A stretch of DNA of 64,000 nucleotides from contig JAJEKV010000054.1 in the NCBI GenBank assembly GCA_021234155.1, forward strand, positions 620,001 to 684,000, given 5' to 3'. The notes under the pieces were generated by a model, which was not told the origin of the DNA, ran no database searches, and saw only the letters and a program-made list of their open reading frames with translations. The position numbers and the translations under genes are program-made. This stretch comes from Isoetes taiwanensis (taxonomy: Eukaryota; Streptophyta; Lycopodiopsida; Isoetales; Isoetaceae). Position 1 is the stretch's first letter; each line of letters begins with the position of its first letter. Shown in pieces: positions 10,899 through 22,601 of the stretch.

Positions 10899-13442
10899 TT
10901 AGCTGGGGTTTGGTTTTCCTTGGAGACCTTCTGGGTGGTCCCATGATCATTTTCTTCTCATTTCCTTTTCCCTTCTTCCTTCTTCTAGTAACAAGATTCC
11001 ATTCCAAGTTCTGAAATTGATCCTGATCTAGGTCCTGATCAGAATTTTCTGAATCTTCATTCATATCCATATCCATGGGCCATCCGTTAGGAACCACCTT
11101 ACTTGGTACTTATGGAGGAGGCCACAAAGTTAATGGGGTCGATGCGGATAAGAAGCTTGGGAGGGAATTGCACAATAATTACTGCCTTCTTGGTGATCCC
11201 ACGAAGATTAGGGATAGGTAGAGAAGGAGGGGTGGGATCTTCAATCACCATGATTTCCTTATTCTTGCCACTTCCCTCCCTTTTTTCCTCTACATACGCT
11301 TTTAGGTCTCGGACTGATGCTTACGATCCGGGGATGTTATCCTTGACTTTCTCTTTGCCCTTTTTATAAGTTGTCTCCCTTTGGATATTGGCCCACGGGC
11401 TCTTTAGAATAGGATATTTGGAGATCAATAAATTTAGAGCTGCTTATTTTGCAAGGGATTTTATCCACCGAGGGGAGTGAATTTTCTTGAACGAATCACT
11501 GCTTAGGGAGTGCTTGGTTTGGGGATGGAGATATGAATGACCTCCCCGGTTTACTAACAATGGCATTCAAATGAGAGGCAGGTCAAAAACCGGGGAGGAA
11601 GATTAGTCTTGGAAATCCATGTGGTGGTAGCAAGCTGTCGAGAAATCCCGGAACATAGTTGGGATCCCATTTCATCGAGATACACTATAAGCCCCAAGAA
11701 TAGAATGGATTTTTCTGGGAGAGGATATGGTTCACATTTCTTTCCTCCCTACAAATAATTTGGAATGTTTTTGATCGGTTTGAGAATGGAAAGAATAGGG
11801 ATGGCACGAGATTTAGTTATCAATACTTAACCTCCCCATAGAAGGGCACTTAGGGGGAAGTGGATCAGAATACCATGCTTAGAATTTCTAATAATAGCGA
11901 GTTATCATTAATAGCATCCAAATCAAGAAGGTCCTCACTTTCCTTATTAGAAACGATTACTAGAATCGGAAGGATTAGAAAACAAAGCATTCTTATAAGA
12001 TTTACCATTGATCTTGTCGTATTTACCCATATTTGGAACCGAGGACTTCAGCATTTGATCGAGATTTTTCGTTACGTTCTTGTCGGGTTTTTCTTGAGAG
12101 CATGTTACGGTTGGTACACTCCATTTGCCGCTTCAATTGGATGGAAATAGCCATTACTATCACGTATCTCACATTTATTAATTAAACCCGAGGGGGTCTT
12201 GGTAGGCTATATACTCCATGTCCACATCTTTGAGAGTGTCATTGTCAAAAGTTGGCATTTTATTCTGAACTCCTGCGGAAATTTTCAATAACATGGTCAT
12301 CGGCCTCCTCCCATATTTTGACCAACTGAAAGAAGCTTTGGATTTCCATCCCAAATCCTCGGTTCTTGACCCGGACCCTTTCTTTGCTTGCGGCATTTAA
12401 AATCATTGATCTTCTAAAAATCTGATTTTTGAGGCTGCGGTGATCCTCTTTGGAGTGCCACGATTTAACCACGATCAATTGGTAGAAGAAGGTCCATTTC
12501 ACGGGTTTTACGGAGCATCGCCAAACTAGGTCTCTGTCACTTTCGCCTTTCCTTGACATCTTGATTTTCTAACCTCTGCATTTCCAACACGCAAACTATA
12601 ATCGACCCTCCTTTTGTATCCCCATACAGTTGCGGCCGCTTCTGTTGCTCGAATAATATCAAAAAGCTGCCTTAAGCTCCTTCATCTTAACCCAAGTTTG
12701 ATCTTTCTTACTGTCGAGCACAAAGATTTGATCCCAGTATTTGATTACCAAAATAGGGTCCGTATCCTTATATTCATAGGGAATCCTTGTTGAAGAGGAA
12801 CTCCCGCCTTTGGTTTCTCTCACGGTGGCCTTGGCTTCATGGCTGTCGAAGCCGGGAAAAAAGAGTCTCAAGGATCAAAGAAGAAGCGGAATGTATTCAT
12901 AGCGAGATCCACGGAAAGGACCGATGAGCGATTGTCGGATAGGGATCTTTAAAAATCTAAAAAAATCTAAGAATGAATGAAAGCCAAAGGGCCTTTTCAC
13001 TGAAATTCTACGAACATTTACGGAAACCCAAAAAGCTGTCGGGGATTCTAATTGGCCCTAGAAAACCTCCAAACCACGGTATCAATTTACGGAATGGTCC
13101 TTCTTTGGTTCCATATCGAAGAAAGTGGCCCAATGGTAAATTGGCTCGACCCCAAAATCCACAGGGCAGCTCATAAGGAAGAGGTTTCTTTCGAAGCTAT
13201 TTCCCAGGCTGAGGAAGGGCTGTGAATTGTGAATGGCAACCCTTATGGATCCTTCCCTGTCAAAGCAAAGGATGCACAAATAGAAGAAGTTAAAACTAAT
13301 CCTGCAAAAACCAACTCTGGATCTTGTTTCAAAGGCTAGTCTGATCAAATTTTCAACTATCACCACCGAATCTTGATGATCCCAAGGAATTTGAGGGAAC
13401 CCCAACCCTTGGAGAACAGCCTCTAGCAAGGCCTCATCCATC
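10882..13442 (-). pseudogene. LINE ORF1: nucleic-acid-binding protein, frame-interrupted
   Basis: The start is placed at MDEALLEAVLQGLGF near 13,442, about 95 bases after the element's 5' end. It runs to a TAA at 10,882 that overlaps ORF2. The N-terminal part resembles the DUF4283-type start of plant LINE ORF1 proteins in layout, but I could not prove the family. A basic-acidic C-terminal tail contains MDMDMNEDSENSDQDLDQDQ followed by RRRKKGKGNEKK. A Cys/His stretch (GHSKRDCCGLK in copy 2) may be a knuckle. In L1 elements this protein packages the RNA. The frame is broken in both copies, at different places. Confidence 0.65.
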
Positions 13443-13536
13443 GGGGCTGTGGAATTCCTTGCAAATCCTCGAGAATTCGGTCGGTGAAGGAAAAGCCTTG
13501 AGGAGCATAAAAGCCTCAACGTTCATTTTTTTCTCC

Positions 13537-13552
13537 CCATTGTTTAAATGTT
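13537..13552. repeat. LINE target-site duplication, 5' side
   Basis: This is the second copy of CCATTGTTTAAATGTT, at the 5' end of the minus-strand LINE. Joining 6,680 to 13,537 gives the empty site that continues into GGATGAATAGTTTTAACTTC. Confidence 0.9.
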
Positions 13553-14154
13553 GGATGAATAGTTTTAACTTCATGTTGCATTTTCTGACATGCATTTATA
13601 ATTTGTTGTCGGGTGGAGCTTGGTTGTGCAGGGGTCTTTTTTTTTTCGAGGCCTTTAATCATATTATTCGTGTATCATGTAAAGAGCTTTATTCTAGGTT
13701 TGAAGCTCTTCCATGCATCGTTCCTTTTGAAAGCTATTTCATATACATATTGGAGCTAGACCTTTGAATGCTTCTTGGTAACGGATTGCTTGGCAGAGTG
13801 TCTTCTTGGTAACGGGTTGATTGAAACTTGCTCTGTCAAAGAAAAGTGCTTCGAAAGCCTCTCTCCAGTGTCCTCACATGTAGATATTTCCAAAGAGCAT
13901 ACATGTTCCATTGAGCATACAACATGCAGATATGTCATGTTTGTTTGCATTGCTCGACCTAAGTTCAGATTGAGGCGTTTCAGTGAAGGTTGAGCGACCT
14001 GAGAAGGAACAACCTGGGAAGGCCTAAGTCCAAATGGAGGAATGTTGGAACATTGTTCAATCATTTAGGTAAGATTCAAATATTCAGAAATTATAGAATG
14101 CACTGTTGTTTCAAGAGAGTCAAAGTTTTCAATAATGCAGCTCAAAAGTTATAA
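13553..14154 (-). other. Continuation of the split gene-like locus
   Basis: This stretch is nearly identical in both tandem copies. On the minus strand a 102-codon frame (14,064-13,756) begins MIEQCSNIPPFGLRPSQ, and on the plus strand a 72-codon frame overlaps it. I recognise neither. A short direct repeat, CTTCTTGGTAACGG, occurs twice near 13,771 and 13,802. The stretch ends exactly where LTR B begins. It could be an exon and intron of the disrupted gene, or non-coding DNA. Confidence 0.3.
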
Positions 14155-15187
14155 GTCTTGGGACTTTGGTAGCTTTAGGGTGCATAGCCAAGGGAGCTAT
14201 TCTGGGTTGCATCTCCCGGTCCGATGAGGCGGGGAGGAAATCGCTCCCTCGAGGAGATGCGCATGCCTATTACAGTGACTAGAGAGCCTTGCTCGTCTCA
14301 CAGGTGAACCCCATTGAAGGTGACACATCACCCAAGAGCTGTCGAGCCCATACCTTGCCCACACTCAGTGGGAAACCATCAGGCCTAGTCCGCTAAGATC
14401 CCTGGTAGGCTTTACACACCAGAGGGATCAACTGCCGGTCTAGCCCTGCCACCCACAGCCAGGCGGGCTCTTATGCACATGCTGCATTAATTGAAAATTA
14501 ATGAGGCTATCTAAGTACATCATTTATTAAGGCTTTCAGGGTCTCTACCCTCCTTCCTAATACATAGGAGTGTGCATAGAATAGAACATCATCATCCATG
14601 GAACTGAAATATAGAATAACATCATCTACCTAAACATACATGGTTAGGTTCCTTTGTTAGGGCTTGTGATCTCAGAATCTATAAGGCCTCTAAGGCTAAT
14701 CTAACATACAAATCCAGCTTATTGCCGGATTGGAAGTCGGCCTTGCATAATAGAATAGTCGTTTACCTGATCCTTGACTTGCTTCAACTCCTCGAAAAGC
14801 GTCCATGCTCCTGTTCGGCCTAAAGGCGATTGAATCTGGAAGGTCTATTGTGCAAAGCCAGTTTGGCGGCATCTGACAATGTGGAATGGCGCTAACACTT
14901 GGCCGGAATAGCTCTTGGGAGCTAGAATGCGAAAAGGAAAAAGCTTTAGGGTTTTCCTTTGGCTCATTTTACATGACCCTTCTAGGGTTAGGGCTAAAAG
15001 GCCATGTGGGGTTTTGCCATGTGGCAAAAGTGGTTAAACGCACATTTAAGGCATTTGCAATCATAAGAAGTTTCTCCCTAGGTGCAACCCTTTATGATCT
15101 CCAAGTACATGTTATCAAGGCGACATGTACGAGTGATGGGCAGTATAATATACATATTCATACCACATATTATGCTAAGACATCACA
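14155..15187 (-). repeat. LTR B (3' LTR of the chromovirus)
   Basis: The inner border is TGTGATG, immediately preceded in element sense by a purine tract (AAGGTGGGGAGAT), as expected at a 3' LTR. The outer border is where similarity to LTR A ends, near 14,155. The length is about 1.03 kb. The block 14,180-14,480 is the reverse complement of part of LTR A. Confidence 0.75.
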
Positions 15188-15944
15188 ATCTCCCCACCTT
15201 GAATTGATATTGTCTGCAGCATCACGAGTCTCTCCACCTTGGAGACCTGCATGATCCCTGCAACTTATTCTATACATGCAATTTTTAACAATTATCTCGA
15301 GGTAATATTAGGTAATATTCATGTTAATTATTATGATCACATCCTTTATTTCATAACTTGTTATAGTAAGGTAACTTCTCACATCTTACTCAAATTAACA
15401 CTTAATATTCACAAAACTTTTATAATTTTTCACTTAATATTCACAAAAGTTTTAAAATTTTATAGTTAAAAATGCTGTTTAGTCTCCTTGCAACACACTA
15501 TGACAAAAAATATGTCTTTGCAAGTCTTATGATCGACCCTCCTGCCGTTTAGATCTTTCTATTGGCATGCACGTCCAACATTACGTTAGTACACATTTAT
15601 TTATTATAAAGATGGTTATTAGGAAACCACCCAATTAATTATAATTAATTTAACTACGTGAATGCAACACTAATCTTCCGGTGTAGGAAGAGGATGGTTC
15701 TTCTATCGTGGCCATGGAGACAGCACCCTATAATGCCTAGGATGATGTCTAATGTCCACACCTTTCGTCGCTCTTGGCATGAAGGTTGACTTCCTCCCCG
15801 TAATGGGCATAGACTAGAGATGATTTCCTATCAATGCATGATCCTATATGACCTCTTATCTCTCAATTTTGCCTACGTGGCGTAGAAAGTAGACTTCTTA
15901 ATCTACTTTTCACTCAACTATCGGTTGATTGTCGATTACCCGGT
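15188..15944 (-). other. 3' untranslated region of the chromovirus
   Basis: This lies between the chromodomain end and LTR B. It contains the purine tract at 15,188-15,200, a second diverged purine-tract-like copy near 15,230, a hairpin with TTGCAACACA and a TTGCAAG-type partner at 15,487-15,528, and a block similar to 812-1,080 of fragment A. No gene is seen in it. Confidence 0.65.
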
Positions 15945-18900
15945 GATGAGTCGACCTTTGCATTGCTCCATAAATTGGAGATCTTTGCTTCTCCATATCT
16001 GATTGTAGCATATAGCGTCTTCCACAGGTAAGTGTGTCCATTTCACTAGGTATTTCAGAAACTGGAATTTCCTTGTCTTCTTATAGGATCAGTCAAGAAG
16101 AACCTCTGAAACAATCTCAAGTTGATCTTCCGTCATTTCCAATAACTCTGGCGTCTTCAATACTTCCTCTGGATTAGGAGCGTGCCTCTTTTGGAGACTT
16201 ATGTGGAAAACTCTATGGATATTCAAGTGTGCTGGCAGGTCCAACTTGTAGGATTGATTACCTACTCTTTTGGTTATTCTGAAGGGTCTAGACCATGTTG
16301 GAGCAAGCTTCTTACAATTACCGATGCAGAGCTTTGCTTGTTTGACCTTGATCTTCAGCCAAACATTGTCCTCTACTTGGAACTTTCGTACCATTCTGTG
16401 CTTGTCTGCTATGCTCTTCTGCCGACTTCTTGCTACTAAAAGATATCCTCGTACTTCCTCCCCCAACTATTGCATGTTGGGATACTTCTACCCTGGACAG
16501 GAGATTGTGCCAAGTGTCTGGCATCAAGCATTGGTAGCCATAGTTGATCATGAATGACGACATTTGAGATGACTCTAGCTTGGTGCTATTGCTTTGCAAA
16601 CTCCACCAAGCTGGATTTAGTCATCCCGCCGATTGCTTGTTCCAAACATAATTTCTCAACATGTTCTCAAGTATTGATTTATGCGGTTTTCGTCGACCCA
16701 TCATGCGAGGATGATATGCCATACTCATCAACAACCGTGCAGATAGTGCTGAAGATATATTGCCAAAATGCGCTCATTAACTCCGAATCCCAATCAAAGA
16801 TTACCTCTCTCGGCATCCCATGGAGCCGGAAGATCTCCTTTGTGAATAGTACGATGGTATCCAATGGCATGTTCATGGTCCTACATGGCATAAAATGCAG
16901 CATCTTCGACAGCTTGTCGACTCGTCCATTAAGGCATCCTTGCCCTTATGGTTATGGGAACCCGGTTATGAAGTCCATGCAAATTACCTCCCATTTGGCA
17001 TTTGGCACTAGCAATGGCTCTAGCACTCCTAGAATTCGAAGATGTTTTGCCTTTGACTGCTGATATAGCTGACACTCTCGAATGTACCTGGCTATCTGTT
17101 TCTTCATGCCAGGCCAGTAATGGCTACTTCTTATCTTGAAGTAGGTTTTCATAAAACTTGCGTGACCGGCTATTGTGTGTGTCATGGAGTATCAACTTCC
17201 TAACCCCAAATGACTCTGGTATGCACAATTTGTTCTTATGGTACAATAGGTTACCTTTCTTCTTAAAATGCTTGAAGGTCTCCCTCTTTTTTGTCAATTC
17301 TTGCCTCCCTGGAAAGGCTTGCCCATGCTTCCTTAAAGTCTTGGTCCATTGGCAATGTTTCTTCTATCTTTTGCCAAATTCACTAATGAGTGCTGATTAT
17401 GGCATTGCAATGGACTCTTGTCGTTAAAGGGTCCCTGAGAGCACGTCTGCAACTTCGATGAGCTTGCCTGGTTTGTATCACGATGTCAAAATCGTACTCT
17501 TCCAGAACTCCATCCATCTCCTTTATTTCAAGTTGACATGCGGTTGGGTGAAGACATACCGCATACTCTGGTGGTCCGTATCTAATTGAAACTTTCTTTC
17601 CAGTAAATAGTATCTCCATATCCTCAATGCTCTCACCACTGCTAACAACTCCTGGTCATGGGTTGGGTAGTGCATTTCGGCATCCTTCATTTTCCTTGAA
17701 TCATCGCTACAACCCTCTCCTCGCATTAAAGGCGCTCTGTTGCAATCTTTCGGCGTTGGTTGCCATCAACTTATCCTTCTCACGGATCTGGCAATGTCAA
17801 GATTATTACTGTCGTTAAAGATTTTTTCAACGTCTCGAATGTTGCTTGAGCCTTCTTTTGCCAATGACTTCGCTTGACCCTTTATCTTCTACTGCTTTGG
17901 TGAGTGCATTGCTTGATCTTTGCTATCTTTGCAAAGTTCTTGACGAACTTTCTATAATAACCTGCTAAGTCAAGGAAGCTTCTCACTTCATGGATGTTCT
18001 TGGTCTTTGGCCAATCAATTACAACCGATCTTCGCGGTCGGTGGATTTGGTTGCTGAAATTACATGTTTCAAGTATACTGTTTCAGTAGCGAAGTGACAC
18101 TTGGACAACTTCGCGTAGAGTTGATACCTCCTCAGCTTCTCAAGGACCTCAAGTGTTGTGCATGCTCCTCCAAGGACTTGCTATACATCAAAATATCATC
18201 AAAGAATAGTATGATAAACATATCTACAAACTCACGAAAAATGTCGTTCATGAGCCTCATAAAAGGTTCTGGGGCATTGGACAGTCCGAATGTCATCATT
18301 GTAAACTCATAGTGGCTATATCTCGTTCTGGAAGGCTGTCTTATGGATGTCTTCTTCCTTTATCTTGACCTGGTAGTAGCAGCTCGACCTCAAGTCTATC
18401 TTGGAGAAGACTTTTGCACTTTGGAGTTGGTCCATCAATTCGTCCGACCTAGGCAAGGCATACTTGTTCTTGATCGTATGCTTGTTTAATTGATGATAAT
18501 CAATGCACATCCTCAAGCTTCCATCTTTCTTCTTGTGAGCAGGATAGGGCCCCAAATGGGAGGCACTAGGTCTTATAAACCCTAGGTCTAGCAACTTTTT
18601 GCGACTACTTCTTCAATTTTGCCAACAGGAGGTGTCATTACATCTGATTGCCTTACTTGTTGGCTTAGTTCACGGTTCAAGTGCTATTTCACACTTTCGA
18701 CTCCTTTGTAGGAGGAAGTTGCTTGATCTCATCACGGGAATAAATCATGGAATTCCTTCACTAGCTTGGCTATTTGCTTGACTTGTTCAATGCTTTGTCC
18801 TCCTTATCTTCCTCTGTTTCTGGCTCTTCAACTTCAAGCATAAAGACGTAAGCCAATTGCTCCCTCTTTATGCATTTTAGTAATTTCTTACTAGACATGC

Positions 18901-19406
18901 ATTGCATGATTGGGGTGACTTCTTTACTTGTTACCTCAATGATTTTGCCTCTTGACACTATTAAAGGTCACTTTACGCTTCCGCAATCAATTATAGTACC
19001 AGTAGGACCAAAGTTTTCCATTCCTATGACCAGGTCATACTTGCCAATATTCATGACCTCTGCTAGCACTCCAATGTTGATACCTGGCAAGTCTATATCG
19101 AAGTTGATCCTTTTTCCTGCTACATCAGATTGCTCCACTTGCCAATATTACAGGCCTGGGCTTGGACTTAAAAGGTTTCAGCTTCAACAGCTCTACCATC
19201 CTTGGTGAAGCAAGATTATGGGTACTCCCCATGTCTATCAACATTGTGAAGGATTTGACTTTGCCATTTCTACCAATAGCGCTTTTATCTCCTATATATC
19301 CTATCTCATCTGGAATGTCTCTTCTTCCAGGGTCTGCGCCTCGAACTCTTGGTACAGGTTCCTTGGCTGGAATTGTCGTGCGAGGGTTTGCTCTTCCTGA
19401 TGGCAT
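15945..19406 (-). pseudogene. Chromovirus pol region (fossil)
   Basis: Domains appear in order on the minus strand. An aspartic protease with MLIDMGSTHNL lies at about 19,406-19,125. Reverse transcriptase with [17 protein letters not shown] and [10 protein letters not shown] lies at about 18,594-17,900. RNase H with [19 protein letters not shown] lies near 17,726-17,383. Integrase with HTIAGHASFMKTYFKIRSSH, the Cys pair of its zinc finger and the DDE-core region spans about 17,185-16,600. A C-terminal chromodomain with FLKYLVKWTHLPVEDA lies at about 16,080-15,945. The region is broken in both tandem copies. The copy 2 equivalent is 49,800-53,270. Confidence 0.85.
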
Positions 19407-20561
19407 CGGTTTTGCTTTATGGTCCTGGGTGCTCTAGTTGCATACACATTAGATTGCACTCTTGTGATTAGTTTTTGTTTGTTATTGTATTGGTTATTTG
19501 ATGATATAGTTGTGGAGGCAAAATATATCAAAGAACATTCATGATGCCAACAAAATATGTTCATAAGATCAAAAATTATAACAATGATTGAGAGAAAAAT
19601 TATAAACTATTCTTGGAATCTCCGATATGCGGTGATCCTCCAAGAACTTCTTTACCAGGTTGTACCAATGGTACATGCCAAGTTTTGAAATATCGATTGG
19701 GCGTCCCATCTTACAATGCCATCACTAGTTCTTCCACTCTTCGATCCGATGTATAGGCCGCAGTGACGGCTAATCTACCCTGACGTCTGTAAGCTACCAC
19801 GATGTCGAAGATGCTCAGAACTATTGTCCTCTTTACTAGTATGAGATGGTTGATGTTTTAAGGCATTCGTGCATGTCTAACTAACTCATGAGAGGGCAAT
19901 CAATATAAACACCCCTTCTTCTCCTCGTGGGCTGAATTGCTGGTGGATCACTGCTATCCTTCCATCGATGAGGAGTGGAAGGTAGTACCTCATGGCCTTA
20001 TCATGTCCCACTTCTCTTTGCTTCATCCGATGCTGATGCGCCATCAGGTCCTTATAATCTGCAAACATGGACCTGAAGGAGGTCAGATTGACCTCGCTTC
20101 TGTAGACACCAGTTGTGATGTCCCCTGCTCGTATATGATGCTCCCATCGTATAAAAACAGGAGGTTCCCTCCTGCTAGCCATACTGCCAACACGAGGCCG
20201 TCCACGGCGTGGTTCTTGATGGTGAGGAATTTGGTGTGGGGGGAATGGACGTGTCATTCATCTCGTCTCCCTCAGGATCTATCTAGCTGCGGAAGTGCAC
20301 ACATGTAAGCACATAGCATCATAACAAATACATAACCACCTTGAAGGGTTGAACCACCATAACATGATCATACATCAAAAGAGATAACAATATCAATGAG
20401 GATGAATCCTACCTAGGCTCGAATCTTGGGGATAGGCCCGGCGGCTTGGTTCTCGAGGTCATTATAGGCGGATGGCAAATGGATTTGGCTGGCAAAGGAA
20501 CATGGCGTTGAGTAATCCCTCCATCCGCCCGCCTATGCATACTTTGCGGATGGTGATAAGC
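19407..20561 (-). pseudogene. Chromovirus leader and gag-like region (fossil)
   Basis: The leader at about 20,260-20,561 matches fragment A (3,071-3,390) in reverse complement. The gag frame begins near 20,257. The encoded region is short for a Ty3 gag, and I see no convincing capsid or zinc-knuckle signature. It is assigned by position, between LTR C and protease, and by the shared leader. Confidence 0.5.
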
Positions 20562-21618
20562 TTTGGGGACGGGAGTAGCTTTGCCGGGGTCCTAGTCAAA
20601 GGGCTATTCTGGGTTGCATTTTACCAATCCTGATGAGGCAGGAGGAGATCACTCTCTCCTACAGAAGATACATGTTAATGACGGGAAGACTAGAGAGCCC
20701 TTTGCTTCGTCTATGACTCCAACCCCATTGAAGGTGGCCTCACCACCCAAGAGGTGTCCAGCCCATACGAGCCACCACGCAATGTATAAGGTATTAGGCC
20801 TAGTCCGCAATGTTCCCCGGTAGGCTTTACACACCAGAGGGATCAACTGCCATCGGACAAGTTCCCCCTTGTCAGCCGGTCTGGCCCCTCCACCCACAGT
20901 GCAGGCGGGCTCTTATGCACAGGCCACGATTAATTGGGAATTAATAAGGCTATTATAGAATCATCTTTTAAGAAGGCTCGGGGTCTCTACCTCCCTTTCC
21001 AATACATAAGAGGTGCAAAATAGAGATAACATCCATCATACCATAATAGAATGAATCGAAATAACAAAAACCTCAGATCTAATCTAACTAATCTAATCAA
21101 TATGATTAGGGTTCATTCATTAGTCCAGGCTACAGGTATGGGTTCTTGGGTTCTAGAGATCATAAAACTAATCCAACTTAAGAACAATAGTAAAGCTTGC
21201 ATTGACTATCAGAATCGACACTAACCGGATCCTTGCATGCCTCAATGCCTTGAAACTTCGTCCATGCGCTGAAATGGATGCAAATAGATGAAGATCTTGG
21301 AATAAAGTAGGACACGGTGATCTTCCTATTATTGTAAAGGCTGAATTATGTCAACATTGCTCCAAACGTTCCTCTGGTCGCTCACCGTCACCCCTAGAAC
21401 CCAAAAGGTGACTTTTAGGGTTCTTGCCCTTTTTCCCTTACGCTTTAGGGTTAGTACTTCATTGGCCCACTTGGCTCCTTAGGAAACTGCCATATGGCAG
21501 TTATGGATTATATTCACATGTTATATTAACATGTGCAATATAATGGTCAATAATAATAATTGCACGAGTTATAAATACAATCAGGGATAGGTTCAATATT
21601 GTATACGTTTTATATGCA
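20562..21618 (-). repeat. LTR C (5' LTR of the chromovirus)
   Basis: Its similarity to LTRs A and B is clearest at 20,590-20,900, including the shared words GGCTTTACACACCAGAGGGA and CGGGCTCTTATGCACA. The inner border near 20,562 is set by comparison with the ends of LTRs A and B. The outer border near 21,618 is only approximate. LTR C differs markedly from LTR B. Confidence 0.6.
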
Positions 21619-21704
21619 GTACGTATTATTCAAAAAATACGGCACAAATTTGAAGTATAATAAGTCAAAAATACGGCAGAAAACATTTTCGGCACCAAAA
21701 GATT

Positions 21705-21746
21705 TTCGCATAAAAGCAGAACAACTATTTCGCTTACGCGAAAACG
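21705..21746. repeat. Left dyad repeat flanking the hAT-like remnant
   Basis: TTCGCATAAAAGCAGAACAA continues into CTATTTCGCTTACGCGAAAA. The two halves are imperfect reverse complements (TTCGC…AAGC and GCTT…GCGAA). The same unit recurs about 3.1 kb to the right. Confidence 0.6.
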
Positions 21747-22040
21747 TTTTCATATGCAAAAAAGTTGCAAAGCAATTTAGGTCAGTTTGTTAAGGGAAAA
21801 AGATTTTTTGTACCGCTGTTTGGTCTGTTTTGAGCAGGTGTATTATTATATATAAGGAAAATGTGTTTAGTCTTAGAATTCACCTCAAGTTTTTTTGACT
21901 ACCAGGTCGAGTCAACATACTTCTTGGAAAACGGTCAGCCTTTGAGGTATGGGTCTTGTGTGCGGGGCCTGACGCCAGAATATGTGAAGTGAGATTACTC
22001 CTTCCCAGGGTTTTCCGACCTCAGGTTCCTACCCTGTTCC

Positions 22041-22601
22041 TTAAAGACCTATAAGTTCTTGTCCTTTCACTCCTTGTGCTCGAACAAAACATCGATGTAA
22101 CATATGTGTAGTGAGCTTGCTCCTTCGCACATATACATGTCTATCAAGACAAGAAAAACAAGATATACGAGAAGGCCGTAACTGGCGTTGAAGCATAATG
22201 GTTCTGCCATCCTCGAATGTCTCCATATATAATGCCATATTGCATGAACTCAATAGTGGATGGTCTCCACAAAAAATAGGTGAATATGCGCCACTTGGCA
22301 GGCATGAGGGACGCCACTTAGCATAGGTGCATGAATGGTAGCACACATAGAAGGCGTTTGGCATAACTCTATGATCATGGCAATAGTGCACTTGGAAAGA
22401 GTCGATGACTTGCAACCAACACCTTGTTGTTTCAAAACCCATCTCCAACATATTACTTTTGCCTATGTATGATGACCATCTTCGTATTATACCTATATGG
22501 TCGTCAGAACGTCGGCCTTTAGTTCGGACGATTAAGGAGTCTTTAGAATAGCAGAGCAGAGATAGTAATTTTAGATAGCAGCAAGAATGGCAACTGGTCA
22601 T
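22041..22601 (-). other. 186-codon open frame of unknown meaning
   Basis: A continuous minus-strand frame begins MTSCHSCCYLKLLSLLCYSK and is unusually rich in Cys and His. It overlaps the first codons and the upstream region of the plus-strand transposase. I recognise no domain. In copy 2 the same DNA is split into two frames by a small difference near 56,222-56,240. It may be fortuitous. Confidence 0.2.

Larger units (their letters stand above)
6681..13552 (-). mobile_element. Full-length L1-type LINE with 16-bp target-site duplication
   Basis: CCATTGTTTAAATGTT occurs at both borders (6,681-6,696 and 13,537-13,552). A run of ten T at 6,695-6,704 is the poly(A) tail of a minus-strand insertion. 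Inside, from the 5' end at 13,536 downwards, lie a short 5' untranslated region, ORF1 (13,442-10,882) and ORF2 (10,898-7,189), followed by a 3' region of about 500 bp. ORF2 has endonuclease, reverse transcriptase and C-terminal zinc-binding parts in the order of plant L1 elements. The element is complete in outline. Reading frames are interrupted many times in both copies, but at different places, mostly at CAG/CTG sites, so much of that damage may be sequence error. Confidence 0.9.
14155..21618 (-). mobile_element. Ty3/Gypsy chromovirus (fossil)
   Basis: This minus-strand LTR element is about 7.5 kb. From its 5' end at high coordinate it has LTR C, a leader, a poorly recognisable gag, then protease, reverse transcriptase, RNase H, integrase and a C-terminal chromodomain, a 3' untranslated region with a purine tract, and LTR B. 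The order and the chromodomain assign it to the chromovirus branch of Ty3. It is broken, with of the order of ten or more breaks across gag-pol. The two LTRs differ strongly from each other, so the insertion is old or the flanks come from different subfamilies. The same element sits in copy 2 at 48,003-55,504. Confidence 0.85.

Noticed and set aside
16182-17063. Plus-strand open frames of 80-170 codons over the chromovirus integrase region
   Set aside because: They are antisense shadows. The minus strand there carries unmistakable integrase motifs.
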